Below, in pieces: positions 33,400 to 41,229 of a DNA stretch of 51,015 nt. Below the pieces are notes generated by a model. It was not told where the DNA came from. It did not search any database and was given only the letters and a program-made list of their open reading frames with translations. A program made the position numbers and the translations under genes. Within the stretch, counting starts at the first letter, position 1. Every line of letters starts with the position of its first letter. Source of the stretch: VBAS01 sp035318985 (lineage in GTDB: Bacteria; Bacteroidota; Bacteroidia; Chitinophagales; Chitinophagaceae). Location of the stretch: positions 1 to 51,015 of the forward strand of contig DATHDP010000040.1 in assembly GCA_035318985.1 (NCBI GenBank), read 5' to 3'.

Positions 33400-33867
33400 A
33401 TGAAAAAGATTTTTTTAATAACCGCATTATTTACAATTGGATTTTCCACAATAGCACAGATCGATCTTTCACGAAGTTCAAAAAGCCGTAAAGAAATTTT
33501 GAATGAACAATATGCCAGCGGCTTGTTCAAAAACGCTGAAGGAACAATTATCGATGTAGAAAATGAAAATGTTCAGGGTTATTTAAATATTCTTGACTGG
33601 CTGAATGGACGAGTGGCAGGTTTACAAATCTATATTTCCAGAAGTGGCATAAGAGTTCCGGTTATTCGCGGATTAGCAGCCACTATTTTTGTAGATGAAA
33701 TGCGAATGGATCCATCATACCTGAATTTCCTTTCCGTAAATGATATTGGAATGATCAAAGTGATCAAAGAACCATTTGTAGGAGCTATTGGTAACGGTGG
33801 TGGCGGAACGATCGCTATCTATACTATTAAAGCCGGTGATGAAGAAGAGGAAGAAGATTCAAAATAG
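33400..33867 (+). CDS. Secreted protein consisting of a TonB-receptor plug-like domain only
   Basis: A 155-residue exported protein (from Met 33400; the signal peptide ends STIAQ). The core reads NILDWLNGRVAGLQIY, then VIRGLAATIFVDEMRM, VNDIGMIKVIKEP and GGGGTIAIYTIKAG. The order matches the plug domain of SusC-type receptors (LxGRVAGLxV, IRG, P-x-Y-x-x-DG, DVESVQVLKD, ANGVVxITTK), as also seen in the full SusC at 43955. No beta-barrel follows: the protein ends in an acidic DEEEEEDSK tail. It is likely periplasmic. It could be a free plug, a decoy or partner for a barrel, or a decayed receptor, though the intact frame, signal and RBS argue for a working gene. Confidence 0.8.
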   Translation: MKKIFLITALFTIGFSTIAQIDLSRSSKSRKEILNEQYASGLFKNAEGTIIDVENENVQGYLNILDWLNGRVAGLQIYISRSGIRVPVIRGLAATIFVDEMRMDPSYLNFLSVNDIGMIKVIKEPFVGAIGNGGGGTIAIYTIKAGDEEEEEDSK

Positions 33868-33879
33868 CATTACTACATC

Positions 33880-35202
33880 CTAATCCAATCCAAACATTCC
33901 CTTATTCAATTGCTGAAGGATCTGCGTTTTATCCTTTGCAGAAACAAGTAGTGAAATATTATGCGGACTGCCACCATAAGCGACCATTCGCACAGGAATA
34001 TTTACAATTGAGCCAAACAATTTTTTGATCATATCTCTTGTCTGCGAGATCTCATTACCAACAACAGAAATGATCACCTGGTCTTTATCAACTTCAATTG
34101 TTCCAAAAGGTTCAAGCTCTTTTAAAATTTCTTTTAGCTGAGTAGTATTGTCAATTGTCAATGAGACTGCAACCTCAGAAGTAGTGATCATATCTATTGG
34201 CGTACGATATTTTTCAAACACTTCAAATATTTTTCTTAAAAACCCGTACGCCAATAACATTCGGCTACTCTTTATTCGAATAGCAGTAATATTATCTTTT
34301 GCAGCAACCGCCTTCACCCCTACAGATTCTGCTACTTCACGGATCGTCGTTCCTTTTGCCTGAGGTTGCATTGTGTTCAATAGCTTCACTGGCACTTTAT
34401 AAGTTTGCGCTGGCCAGATAGATGCCGGGTGCAGGATCTTTGCACCGAAATAAGCAAGCTCCGCTGCTTCTTCAAAACTTAATTGTTCAACTGGTACCGT
34501 CTTCTTCACAATCCGCGGGTCATTATTATGCATACCATCGATATCCGTCCATATTTCGCAAACACTTGCATTAATGGCTGCTGCGATCAATGATGCAGTA
34601 TAATCGCTTCCTCCACGTTTCAGGTTATCTACTTCGCCTCTTGCATTGCGACAGATATAACCTTGCGTAACAAAAAGCTTTTTTGCACTATGTTGTTTCA
34701 GCAGTTGAGATAATTTTATTTTAATGCTTCCGATCTGCGGTTCATCATAACTATCAATACTCATAAACTCCAATGCAGGCAGCAACTCATGATCAACTGC
34801 GGCCTCTTCCAAATAAACACTAAATAGCTTTGTAGAAAGTAATTCACCTTGTGCAAGAATATCCTTACTCAATGCTTCGCTAAAAGAAATTTTCAAAATG
34901 ATATTTAGAAATTCAAAATGCTCTGCAACGATCGCTTTTGCTTTTTCAAGAGATGCAGGTTTCTTCACCAGCTTTGAAACAAAATCCAGGTAATGTGCTT
35001 CCAATTTTGCGATCTCTTGTTTTGCTAATGTCCTTTCACCCTTCGCTATATAACCGCCGATGGTCACCAAAGCATTAGTGGTACCACTAAGTGCACTCAA
35101 CACAACAATAACCGGCTCGTCACCTCTTGTTACGAGTTCTGCAACCTGGAACATTCGCTCAGGCTTACCTACAGACGTACCACCGAACTTCATTACTTTC
35201 AT
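33880..35202 (-). CDS. lysC: Aspartate kinase (monofunctional)
   Basis: A 440-residue enzyme phosphorylating aspartate, the first step toward lysine, threonine, methionine and diaminopimelate. It shows the N-terminal KFGGTSVGKPERM, VVLSALSGTTNAL, the catalytic region RGGSDYTASLIAAAI, IWTDIDGMHNNDPRIV and YFGAKILHPAS. The C-terminal ~140 residues hold paired ACT domains, probably for feedback control. There is no fused homoserine dehydrogenase. It ends 12 bases from the convergent plug-like gene. Confidence 0.95.
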   Translation of the reverse strand: MKVMKFGGTSVGKPERMFQVAELVTRGDEPVIVVLSALSGTTNALVTIGGYIAKGERTLAKQEIAKLEAHYLDFVSKLVKKPASLEKAKAIVAEHFEFLNIILKISFSEALSKDILAQGELLSTKLFSVYLEEAAVDHELLPALEFMSIDSYDEPQIGSIKIKLSQLLKQHSAKKLFVTQGYICRNARGEVDNLKRGGSDYTASLIAAAINASVCEIWTDIDGMHNNDPRIVKKTVPVEQLSFEEAAELAYFGAKILHPASIWPAQTYKVPVKLLNTMQPQAKGTTIREVAESVGVKAVAAKDNITAIRIKSSRMLLAYGFLRKIFEVFEKYRTPIDMITTSEVAVSLTIDNTTQLKEILKELEPFGTIEVDKDQVIISVVGNEISQTRDMIKKLFGSIVNIPVRMVAYGGSPHNISLLVSAKDKTQILQQLNKGMFGLD

Positions 35203-35229
35203 AAATACTCCTGAAAATTTTTAAGGCTG

Positions 35230-35237
35230 CAAAGATA
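35230..35237 (-). promoter_or_regulatory. TATCTTTG box of lysC
   Basis: The minus strand reads TATCTTTG (TAnnTTTG) 27 bases upstream of the lysC ATG, implying a leader of about 20 nt. Confidence 0.55.
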
Positions 35238-35303
35238 GGCTTGTAAGGGATTAAAAATTGTTCGAAATGTAATTGGTTTGTCAGCTTCAGGGCTACTATT
35301 AAG

Positions 35304-35325
35304 CTTTCGTTGCGACGCCCCGTTC
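35304..35325 (+). repeat. Dispersed GTTGCGACGC repeat, copy 2
   Basis: CTTTCGTTGCGACGCCCCGT plus TC matches copy 1 (32093-32114, minus strand) at 20 of 22 positions. A related core, CTTTTGTTGCGTCGC, is at 41034-41048. Confidence 0.6.
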
Positions 35326-35383
35326 AGGACTCTGTTCGCTTATAAACATTAAGCGTCGCAGTTTACCCAGAGCGAAGCGAAGG

Positions 35384-35420
35384 GTCGCACTCTTGTACTT
35401 TGGGTAATCCTATTCAAATT
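35384..35420 (+). repeat. Shared segment GTCGCACTCTTGTACT...CTATTCAA
   Basis: The line GTCGCaCTCTTGTACT, then AATcCTATTCAA, recurs at 41044-41077 with small gaps. Both copies lie in gene-free stretches and follow a GTTGCG(A/T)CGC core, suggesting one repeat family in different states of decay. Confidence 0.5.
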
Positions 35421-35426
35421 TTTCAT

Positions 35427-35502
35427 CACATAGGATCATAGAACACATTAGAAACACATGGATTATGCCTATGTATCTCTATGTTCCTTTGTGTCCATGT
35501 GG
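35427..35502. repeat. Imperfect palindrome of CACAT/ATGTG units
   Basis: The left half has CACATAGGATCATAGAACAC and AAACACATGG; the right half has CCTATGTATCTCTATGTTCC and GTGTCCATGTGG, which is approximately its reverse complement. It ends six bases before the stop of the downstream minus-strand gene, so it may act as a transcript 3' end, but there is no clear T-run. Confidence 0.5.
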
Positions 35503-35507
35503 TAAGA

Positions 35508-36587
35508 TCAAAATTCAACATTAAACCTTTCCCCCAAAAACTTCAAATCCTCAACAACAGGTTTTAATAGCGGAATTCCATTTTTCATTCTCTCAATTTC
35601 CATTTCCCGTTCGGGATCGCCGGGTATCAACACACTTGCTTCACCTTTTACAGTTTTTGCAGAGCGAAATCTTTTTATCCATTTATCCATATGCATTTTA
35701 AAATCATCAGCCGGGCGAAATGCGTCGATTCTCATGGCACCAAAGAAATGACCAATACCTTTTCCAGGTTGTTCATCGGGCATGGGAACATAAGCAGGAA
35801 ATGGCGGAACCCATGGACCATAGTTAGCGCCGCTTAAGACGGCAGAAAAAATATCAACGATTGCACCGAGTGCATATCCTTTATGGCTACCATGTTCTCT
35901 GTCTCCACCCAATGGTAATAGAGCACCACCGGCTTTTAATTCATGCGGATCCGTTGATGCTTTACCTTCTTTAGTTTGTATCCAGCCCAATGGTGCAACA
36001 CCACCTTTACGCTGTAATATCTCCAATTTACCATTAGCAGCAGTTGTTGTGGCAAGATCGGCTACAAATGGCGGTTCTTCTCCCGCAGGTATCACAACAC
36101 AAATTGGGTTTGTACCTAATAATCTTTCAACAGAAAATGTTGGTGATACCAATGGACTTGCATTAGTGAATGCGATACCGATCATATCGTGTTGCAGTGC
36201 CATCATTGCATGATAGCCAGCGATGCCGAAGTGATTACTATTTTGAACACTGACCCAACCAGTGCCAACATTTTTTGCTTTATCAATTGCAACCTGCATT
36301 GAAAACGGGGCAACCACCAACCCTAAACCACTATCACCATCTACAACAGCGGTTGATGGAGTTTCATGAATGATCTTCAATAAAGGATCTGTATTTATTC
36401 TCTTTGCTTCCCATAATCTTACATAACCACTCAATCTTGCCACGCCATGCGAATCAATACCACGCAGATCGGCAGATAAAAGAACTTTTGCTGAAATAGC
36501 AGCATGTTCTTCACTGCAGCCAATTTTTTGAAGAATGGATTTTGTAAAATCAAGAAGTTGTTCGTAAGAAAATGTTTGTTGTGACAT
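35508..36587 (-). CDS. Ldh-family (malate/L-lactate/ureidoglycolate type) NAD(P)-dependent dehydrogenase
   Basis: A 359-residue enzyme of the Ldh_2 family (YlbC/AllD/Mdh type, unrelated to classical malate dehydrogenase). It shows SADLRGIDSHGVARLSGYV with the catalytic His, VSVQNSNHFGIAGYHAMMAL, TNASPLVSPTFSVERLLGTNPICV and GGDREHGSHKGYALGAIVDI. The substrate is a 2-hydroxy or 2-oxo acid; which one cannot be decided. It stands alone on the minus strand, divergent from the GH32 gene with a 154-base gap. Confidence 0.9.
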   Translation of the reverse strand: MSQQTFSYEQLLDFTKSILQKIGCSEEHAAISAKVLLSADLRGIDSHGVARLSGYVRLWEAKRINTDPLLKIIHETPSTAVVDGDSGLGLVVAPFSMQVAIDKAKNVGTGWVSVQNSNHFGIAGYHAMMALQHDMIGIAFTNASPLVSPTFSVERLLGTNPICVVIPAGEEPPFVADLATTTAANGKLEILQRKGGVAPLGWIQTKEGKASTDPHELKAGGALLPLGGDREHGSHKGYALGAIVDIFSAVLSGANYGPWVPPFPAYVPMPDEQPGKGIGHFFGAMRIDAFRPADDFKMHMDKWIKRFRSAKTVKGEASVLIPGDPEREMEIERMKNGIPLLKPVVEDLKFLGERFNVEF

Positions 36588-36673
36588 GCAGCAAAGAAAC
36601 GATAAAGTGCGAAATGATGAATAATCTACGGTAAATGAAGGTCAACTGGTTTAGGCATATCATTGAATTGAAT

Positions 36674-36681
36674 TATGTTTG
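36674..36681 (+). promoter_or_regulatory. TATGTTTG box of the GH32 gene
   Basis: TATGTTTG fits TAnnTTTG and lies 60 bases before the ATG at 36742. No clear -33 box is visible. Confidence 0.5.
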
Positions 36682-36741
36682 CAAGTATGAATTTCGGTTC
36701 GTAATTTGTTATACCGCCATTGACCCAAGTCAAACTTTTCC

Positions 36742-38994
36742 ATGAAAAAATTCAGCTTAGCAATAATTACTTGCCTAACAACCTTAATACTGGTTGCACA
36801 AGTTGGAAACGAATTGTACCGTCCAACCTTCCATTTTTCTCCAAAACAAAATTGGATGAATGATCCAAATGGACTTGTTTATTATAATGGAAAATATCAC
36901 ATGTTCTTTCAAAGTAATCCTTACGGTCTTGATCCTGCAGGTAATAAAAGTTGGGGTCATGCCGTCAGCTTAGACCTCATTAACTGGGAAGAAAAACCTA
37001 TAGCTATTCCTGCTCAAAATGGTGTAATGGCTTATTCCGGAAGTGTGGTAGTAGATTGGAAAAATACCAGTGGTTTCGGTATAAATGGTCAGCCGCCTTT
37101 AGTGGCCATATACACAGGAGCAACCAATGTGCAAGATCAACGAATTGCATACAGCAATGATGAAGGGCTTACCTGGACAAATTATAGTGGAAACCCAGTG
37201 ATCTCAAATAATAACAATGAATTTCGTGATCCAAAAGTTATTTGGCATGAGCCGACTCAAAAGTGGATAATGGTAGTTTCGCATGGTGCATGGAAGGGCA
37301 TCGCCTTTTATAGTTCTCCAAACCTTAAAAACTGGACTTCTTCCCAATTCTTTGAGCCTGTCGGAAATACATCGACTTACTGGGAATGTCCGGATTTTTT
37401 TAATCTACCTGTTGACAATGATACGAATCACAAAAAATGGATTTTAGTACATAGCATAGAACCTACAGCACAATATTTTATCGGGGATTTTGATGGTACA
37501 CATTTTACTTGGGAAACCACCCCTCCAAATGGAATTTTGATCGATGACTTTGAAAGTAGCAATTATAACAAGTGGACATCTACAGGAACAGCATTTGGCA
37601 CGTCGCCAGCATCAGGGACAACAACTAATACCGGCTATCTGGGTAATAAACTCGTCTATTCTTTTGCTGGAGGCCCAGCACAAGGAAAGCTAGTTTCCTC
37701 AAACTTCACCATTCAAAAAAATTATATAAGTTTTCTAATAGGAGGTGGGTATCATCCTAACGGCGCATATATAAAACTAGTTGTACAGGGGCAGACTGTA
37801 AAAACATCAACCGGTATGAATGAGGATTTACTGAAATGGAGGAGCTGGGATGTTTCATCTTTAATGGGACAAACAGCCCGTATTGAAATCGTAGATTCAA
37901 TATTTTATGGAAACTTGGATCATATTAATATTGACCATATCATTCAATCCGATGCTCCAATTGATAATACAAATAATGGCCAGGTAGATTATGGAAGAGA
38001 TTTCTATGCTCTCCAATCATTTTCTGATATTCCTGTCCAGGATGGAAGAAGAATTTGGCTTGCCTGGCTTAACAGCTGGGTCTATGCAGTGAATGTACCT
38101 ACAAGTCCGTGGAAAGGGATTATGAGTATCCCGAGAGAAGTAAAATTAGAAACACATAACGGGCAAATAAAATTGATACAAAAACCAGTTAAAGAATTAA
38201 ATATACTTCACAAGGATACTTTAAGTTATCGGAATACAAATCTAAGCGTCATCAATAGTGCAATTAAAAATTCAGTATACAAACGATTCGAGCTAAAAGC
38301 TAAAATAGCAACAGCAAATAAAAAAGGTTTTTCTTTAAAGTTCAAAAAAAATGCATCACAATTTTCTGAATTCATATTTAAGTTTGACAGTAAAGAAATA
38401 CTTTTTAACCGTGCAAATTCCGGGGCTTTAACAAATGATGGAAACTTTGTTTCATTGCAAGTCGCCCCTCTGATCGTCGAAAATGGCTATTTCGATCTTC
38501 AACTGTTTGTTGATAATTCCAGCGCAGAACTTTTTTCCGCCGGTGGACAGATCGTAATGAGCAACCAGATCTTTCCAGATAGCACAAGCAATCAAACTGA
38601 ACTAACATCTCTGGACCAGGATATGTTATTCGAAGAATTTGATATCTGGAATTTTGACAAAACAAGAGCAATACCACCTGACCTACCTCCCCCACCCCCT
38701 CCTCCATCCTCTCCGTCATCAAACGGTCAGAATACTTTTTATTTCCGGGCTTATCCAAACCCTGTACTAGGCAACAATGATCTAACAATAAAGATCAATG
38801 ATTATGATGTTGGTAAAGTGAAGATCAAAATATTTAACGCAAGTGGAATGCTCATACACGAATTTCGTCCTGCCTCGACTTCGGTGAATATTCCTATCAG
38901 CAAATTAACCAAGAGCAGCGGGATGTTTTACCTGAGAGGATTAAGGGGCCAGGCTACCTACACAGAAAGAATAATAGTATTGGTGGATAAATAA
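36742..38994 (+). CDS. Secreted GH32 fructan hydrolase with type IX sorting domain
   Basis: A 750-residue enzyme predicted to release fructose from levan, inulin or sucrose. The signal peptide ends LVAQ. The GH32 propeller carries WMNDPNG (nucleophile Asp41), FRDPK (transition-state Asp163) and WECPDFF (acid/base Glu215). A ~140-residue jelly-roll insert (~265-403: DDFESSNYNKWTSTG ... IEIVDSIFYGNLDHINIDHI) splits the propeller; this insert is known in many bacterial GH32 enzymes. After the C-terminal beta-sandwich comes a proline-rich linker (PPDLPPPPPPP) and a type A T9SS sorting domain (~671-750: FRAYPNPV ... YTERIIVLVDK), so it is secreted or surface-bound. No SusCD pair is adjacent. Confidence 0.94.
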   Translation: MKKFSLAIITCLTTLILVAQVGNELYRPTFHFSPKQNWMNDPNGLVYYNGKYHMFFQSNPYGLDPAGNKSWGHAVSLDLINWEEKPIAIPAQNGVMAYSGSVVVDWKNTSGFGINGQPPLVAIYTGATNVQDQRIAYSNDEGLTWTNYSGNPVISNNNNEFRDPKVIWHEPTQKWIMVVSHGAWKGIAFYSSPNLKNWTSSQFFEPVGNTSTYWECPDFFNLPVDNDTNHKKWILVHSIEPTAQYFIGDFDGTHFTWETTPPNGILIDDFESSNYNKWTSTGTAFGTSPASGTTTNTGYLGNKLVYSFAGGPAQGKLVSSNFTIQKNYISFLIGGGYHPNGAYIKLVVQGQTVKTSTGMNEDLLKWRSWDVSSLMGQTARIEIVDSIFYGNLDHINIDHIIQSDAPIDNTNNGQVDYGRDFYALQSFSDIPVQDGRRIWLAWLNSWVYAVNVPTSPWKGIMSIPREVKLETHNGQIKLIQKPVKELNILHKDTLSYRNTNLSVINSAIKNSVYKRFELKAKIATANKKGFSLKFKKNASQFSEFIFKFDSKEILFNRANSGALTNDGNFVSLQVAPLIVENGYFDLQLFVDNSSAELFSAGGQIVMSNQIFPDSTSNQTELTSLDQDMLFEEFDIWNFDKTRAIPPDLPPPPPPPSSPSSNGQNTFYFRAYPNPVLGNNDLTIKINDYDVGKVKIKIFNASGMLIHEFRPASTSVNIPISKLTKSSGMFYLRGLRGQATYTERIIVLVDK

Positions 38995-39003
38995 AAAAGA
39001 TTT

Positions 39004-40398
39004 TTACAGAGTAGCAAGCCGCATCTTCTCAGGATCCCAATTAATTACTTTTTTCTGAAAATAACTGTCATTAGCAGCAAGACATGGAGCCGCTGCACGA
39101 AAACCAACGATCGGATCTTCGATAACAGGTTTATTATTTCTTATGCCTTCAAAGAAATTAGTGAAATGCTCAAGATGTTCATCATTGTCTTCCGGAGCCT
39201 TGAATTGTACTGATTGTTTTTGTGGTTGCTTATTATCAGCAGCTGTCCATTTTGCATTGTAACGCTTCATTAATTCATCCTGCATCGCCTGCGGATAAGT
39301 AGTGAGTGAATCCCAACCACCAATGCCCGGAGCTTTCGGCATCTGGCTGTAGGCAATACGAACACCGTCCCATCCTTTTTCCATCACACCTTCACTTCCA
39401 ATATAACGAACAGCGCTGCGATCACCACCACCGCTGATAAAATTTACGCGAAGCATTGTTTGAAAAGCAGGATGATCTTTTGTTTCCGGATAATCCATTA
39501 TCGATACCATTACATCGGGCACATCACGGCCATCCTTCCAATAAGCCAATTGCCCGGTGGAAACAATTTTCTGCGGACCCATCGAACCCGTGACATAATG
39601 TATCCCAGTAAGTAAATGAACAAATAGGTCACCCGCCATACCGGTTCCAAAATCTTTATAATTACGCCACCAGAAAAATTTCTTTGCATCATATTTTGGT
39701 TTTGGATTCATCGTTGAAACATAACGATCCCAATCGACTGTTTGCGGTGATTCATCTGTTGGAAAAGTATACTCCCATGCACCAAGTGCACTTTGACGAT
39801 CATAAGTCGCTTCTATGCAATTCAACTTACCAATCTCACCAGCCTGGAAAAGTTCTCTTGCCTTTGTGAAACTTACTCCACTGATCCCCTGGCTACCTAC
39901 CTGCATTATCTTACCAGACTTTTTCCAGGCATTGATCACTTCCTGTCCCTGGCTGAGTTTATGGACCATTGGCTTTTCACAATAAACATTTTTCCCTTTG
40001 TTCAATGCATCAATTGAAATACGCGAATGCCAGTTGTCACTTGTGGCGATGATGACTGCATCAATATCTTTTTTCTCAAGTATCTCGCGATAATCCCTGG
40101 TAGTGAACAGATCTTTGTTGTATTGTTCTTTCATTCTTTGAAGCCGGCCGGTATAAAGATCACAGGCGGCAACCAGTTCAACTCCCGGAATTTTTAGAGC
40201 AGTATCAAGATCATTATGTCCCATGATGCCGGTACCAATAACAGCGAGTCTTATTTTATCGTTCGAAGAAATTTTTCTTTCCCATGGAATTATTCTTTTC
40301 TCATAATTTTCTTCTGCAAGAAGTTTTGAAACACTACCACTACCTACTAACAACGCTGTGCTGCTGAGATTTTGCAAAAATTTTCGGCGTGATGACAT
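39004..40398 (-). CDS. Tat-exported Gfo/Idh/MocA-family oxidoreductase
   Basis: A 464-residue NAD(P)-binding oxidoreductase with a twin-arginine signal (SSRRKFLQNLSSTALLVGSG). The Rossmann motif is LAVIGTGIMGHNDL, followed by ATSDNWHSRISIDALNKGKNVYCEKPMVH, where the EKP motif of the family is clear. A frame to 40428 is open, but the start at 40398 (MSSRRKFL) gives a proper Tat signal. Exported members of this family act on sugars or glycosides with bound cofactor; substrate unknown. It ends nine bases from the convergent GH32 gene, so they are not an operon. Confidence 0.92.
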   Translation of the reverse strand: MSSRRKFLQNLSSTALLVGSGSVSKLLAEENYEKRIIPWERKISSNDKIRLAVIGTGIMGHNDLDTALKIPGVELVAACDLYTGRLQRMKEQYNKDLFTTRDYREILEKKDIDAVIIATSDNWHSRISIDALNKGKNVYCEKPMVHKLSQGQEVINAWKKSGKIMQVGSQGISGVSFTKARELFQAGEIGKLNCIEATYDRQSALGAWEYTFPTDESPQTVDWDRYVSTMNPKPKYDAKKFFWWRNYKDFGTGMAGDLFVHLLTGIHYVTGSMGPQKIVSTGQLAYWKDGRDVPDVMVSIMDYPETKDHPAFQTMLRVNFISGGGDRSAVRYIGSEGVMEKGWDGVRIAYSQMPKAPGIGGWDSLTTYPQAMQDELMKRYNAKWTAADNKQPQKQSVQFKAPEDNDEHLEHFTNFFEGIRNNKPVIEDPIVGFRAAAPCLAANDSYFQKKVINWDPEKMRLATL

Positions 40399-40448
40399 AG
40401 CGATCGGTTTTAAATGTGAATAGCTCAAGTTAAGGAAAGTTATAAAAT

Positions 40449-40478
40449 AATAATGCCCCCGGTTGCGGGGGCATTATT
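40449..40478 (-). terminator. Terminator of ssb
   Basis: AATAATGCCCCCG pairs perfectly over 13 bp with CGGGGGCATTATT around GTTG, downstream of ssb on the minus strand, followed there by ATTTTATAA. The T-run is weak but the stem is very stable. Confidence 0.75.
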
Positions 40479-40499
40479 ATGATCGATTTGCTTGCCAAA

Positions 40500-40919
40500 T
40501 TAAAATGGCAGGTCATCGCTTGATTCAGTCATATCGCCTGCTGGTGAAACAGCGGCCATAGTTGGTGCAGAAGAACCAACAGTATTGCTGTCGCCTTTGC
40601 CACCGAGCAATTGAATTTCACGAACTCTCAATGAAAGAGATGAACCGGGAGTGCCATCATTTCTTTGGAATGAACGAGCTTCAGGAGTTCCTTCCACATA
40701 CACCTGTTTTCCTTTTGTAAGATACGGTGAAACGGCTGTTTTGTCGGTCCAATAGGCGCAATCAACCCAGGTTGTTTTTTCCTGGTTGTTGCCTTGTGAA
40801 TCACGATACTTTTCAGTGTGTGCAACGGTAAAGTTGATTACATTTTTACCATTAACTGTGTTAACCACGCAATCTTTGCCGAGGTTTCCGATGATCTGTA
40901 ACTTAATCATAGTGCTCAA
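40500..40919 (-). CDS. ssb: Single-stranded DNA-binding protein
   Basis: A 139-residue OB-fold protein with the typical start MIKLQIIGNLGKDCVV, the central WVDCAYW, KGKQVYVEGTPEARSF and the acidic tail SSDDLPF that binds partner proteins. The short length is normal for this phylum, where a second SSB often occurs. It has its own terminator and 310 bases without a gene upstream. Confidence 0.95.
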   Translation of the reverse strand: MSTMIKLQIIGNLGKDCVVNTVNGKNVINFTVAHTEKYRDSQGNNQEKTTWVDCAYWTDKTAVSPYLTKGKQVYVEGTPEARSFQRNDGTPGSSLSLRVREIQLLGGKGDSNTVGSSAPTMAAVSPAGDMTESSDDLPF

Positions 40920-41033
40920 AATTTAAACGTACATAATTTATTTACAAGTGCAATTTAAGGGTATTTGGTGGCCGAAGTCAATACCACTTTCGTAGTAATT
41001 TTTTATGTGCTAAGCTTGTGAATAACCATTTGG

Positions 41034-41077
41034 CTTTTGTTGCGTCGCCTCTTGTACTGCAACAATTCTATTCAACT
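41034..41077 (+). repeat. Dispersed GTTGCG(A/T)CGC repeat, copy 3
   Basis: It begins CTTTTGTTGCGTCGC and continues CTCTTGTACTGC...ATTCTATTCAA, combining the cores seen separately at 35304-35325 and 35384-35420. Confidence 0.5.
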
Positions 41078-41204
41078 TTTATTACCTCATCCTCCTATCC
41101 TTCTCCTGAAAGAGAAGGACGGTACTTCAGAACAACAACAAACATTTTGTTCTAACACTTCAGCATTAATGCAATCCCAATCAAAAAAGAATTGATTGAT
41201 CTAA

Positions 41205-41223
41205 GTCTCCCCTTTAGGGGGAC
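41205..41223. repeat. CCCC-TTTA-GGGG hairpin after the M14 gene
   Basis: GTC-T-CCCC-TTTA-GGGG-GAC is a stable hairpin seven bases past the M14 stop codon on its strand. It resembles widespread 'tccccttta/ggggga' intergenic repeats. It may stabilise the mRNA 3' end; the lack of a T-run argues against a classic terminator. Confidence 0.5.
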
Positions 41224-41229
41224 AGGGAG

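Larger units (their letters stand above)
35203..35507. other. Gene-free stretch between lysC and the Ldh-family gene
   Basis: 305 bases without a coding frame. It holds the lysC promoter box (35230-35237), two segments shared with other gaps in the window (35304-35325 and 35384-35420), a repeated AGCGAAGCGAAGGGTCGCA run, and an imperfect palindrome next to the end of the downstream minus-strand gene (35427-35502). Confidence 0.7.
40920..41229. other. Gene-free stretch upstream of ssb with repeat remnants
   Basis: 310 bases without a credible coding frame. It contains the third copy of the GTTGCGNCGC family (41034-41077), a perfect 8-bp hairpin TCCTTCTC-CTGAAA-GAGAAGGA (41098-41119), and a GTCTCCCC-TTTA-GGGGGAC hairpin (41205-41223) just past the end of the M14 gene. 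None carries a T-run. Confidence 0.65.

Noticed and set aside
37536..37950. The jelly-roll domain splitting the GH32 propeller, as a novel fusion
   Set aside because: The DDFE...GTAFG...FLIGGG...HINIDHI insert is a known feature of many bacterial GH32 enzymes.
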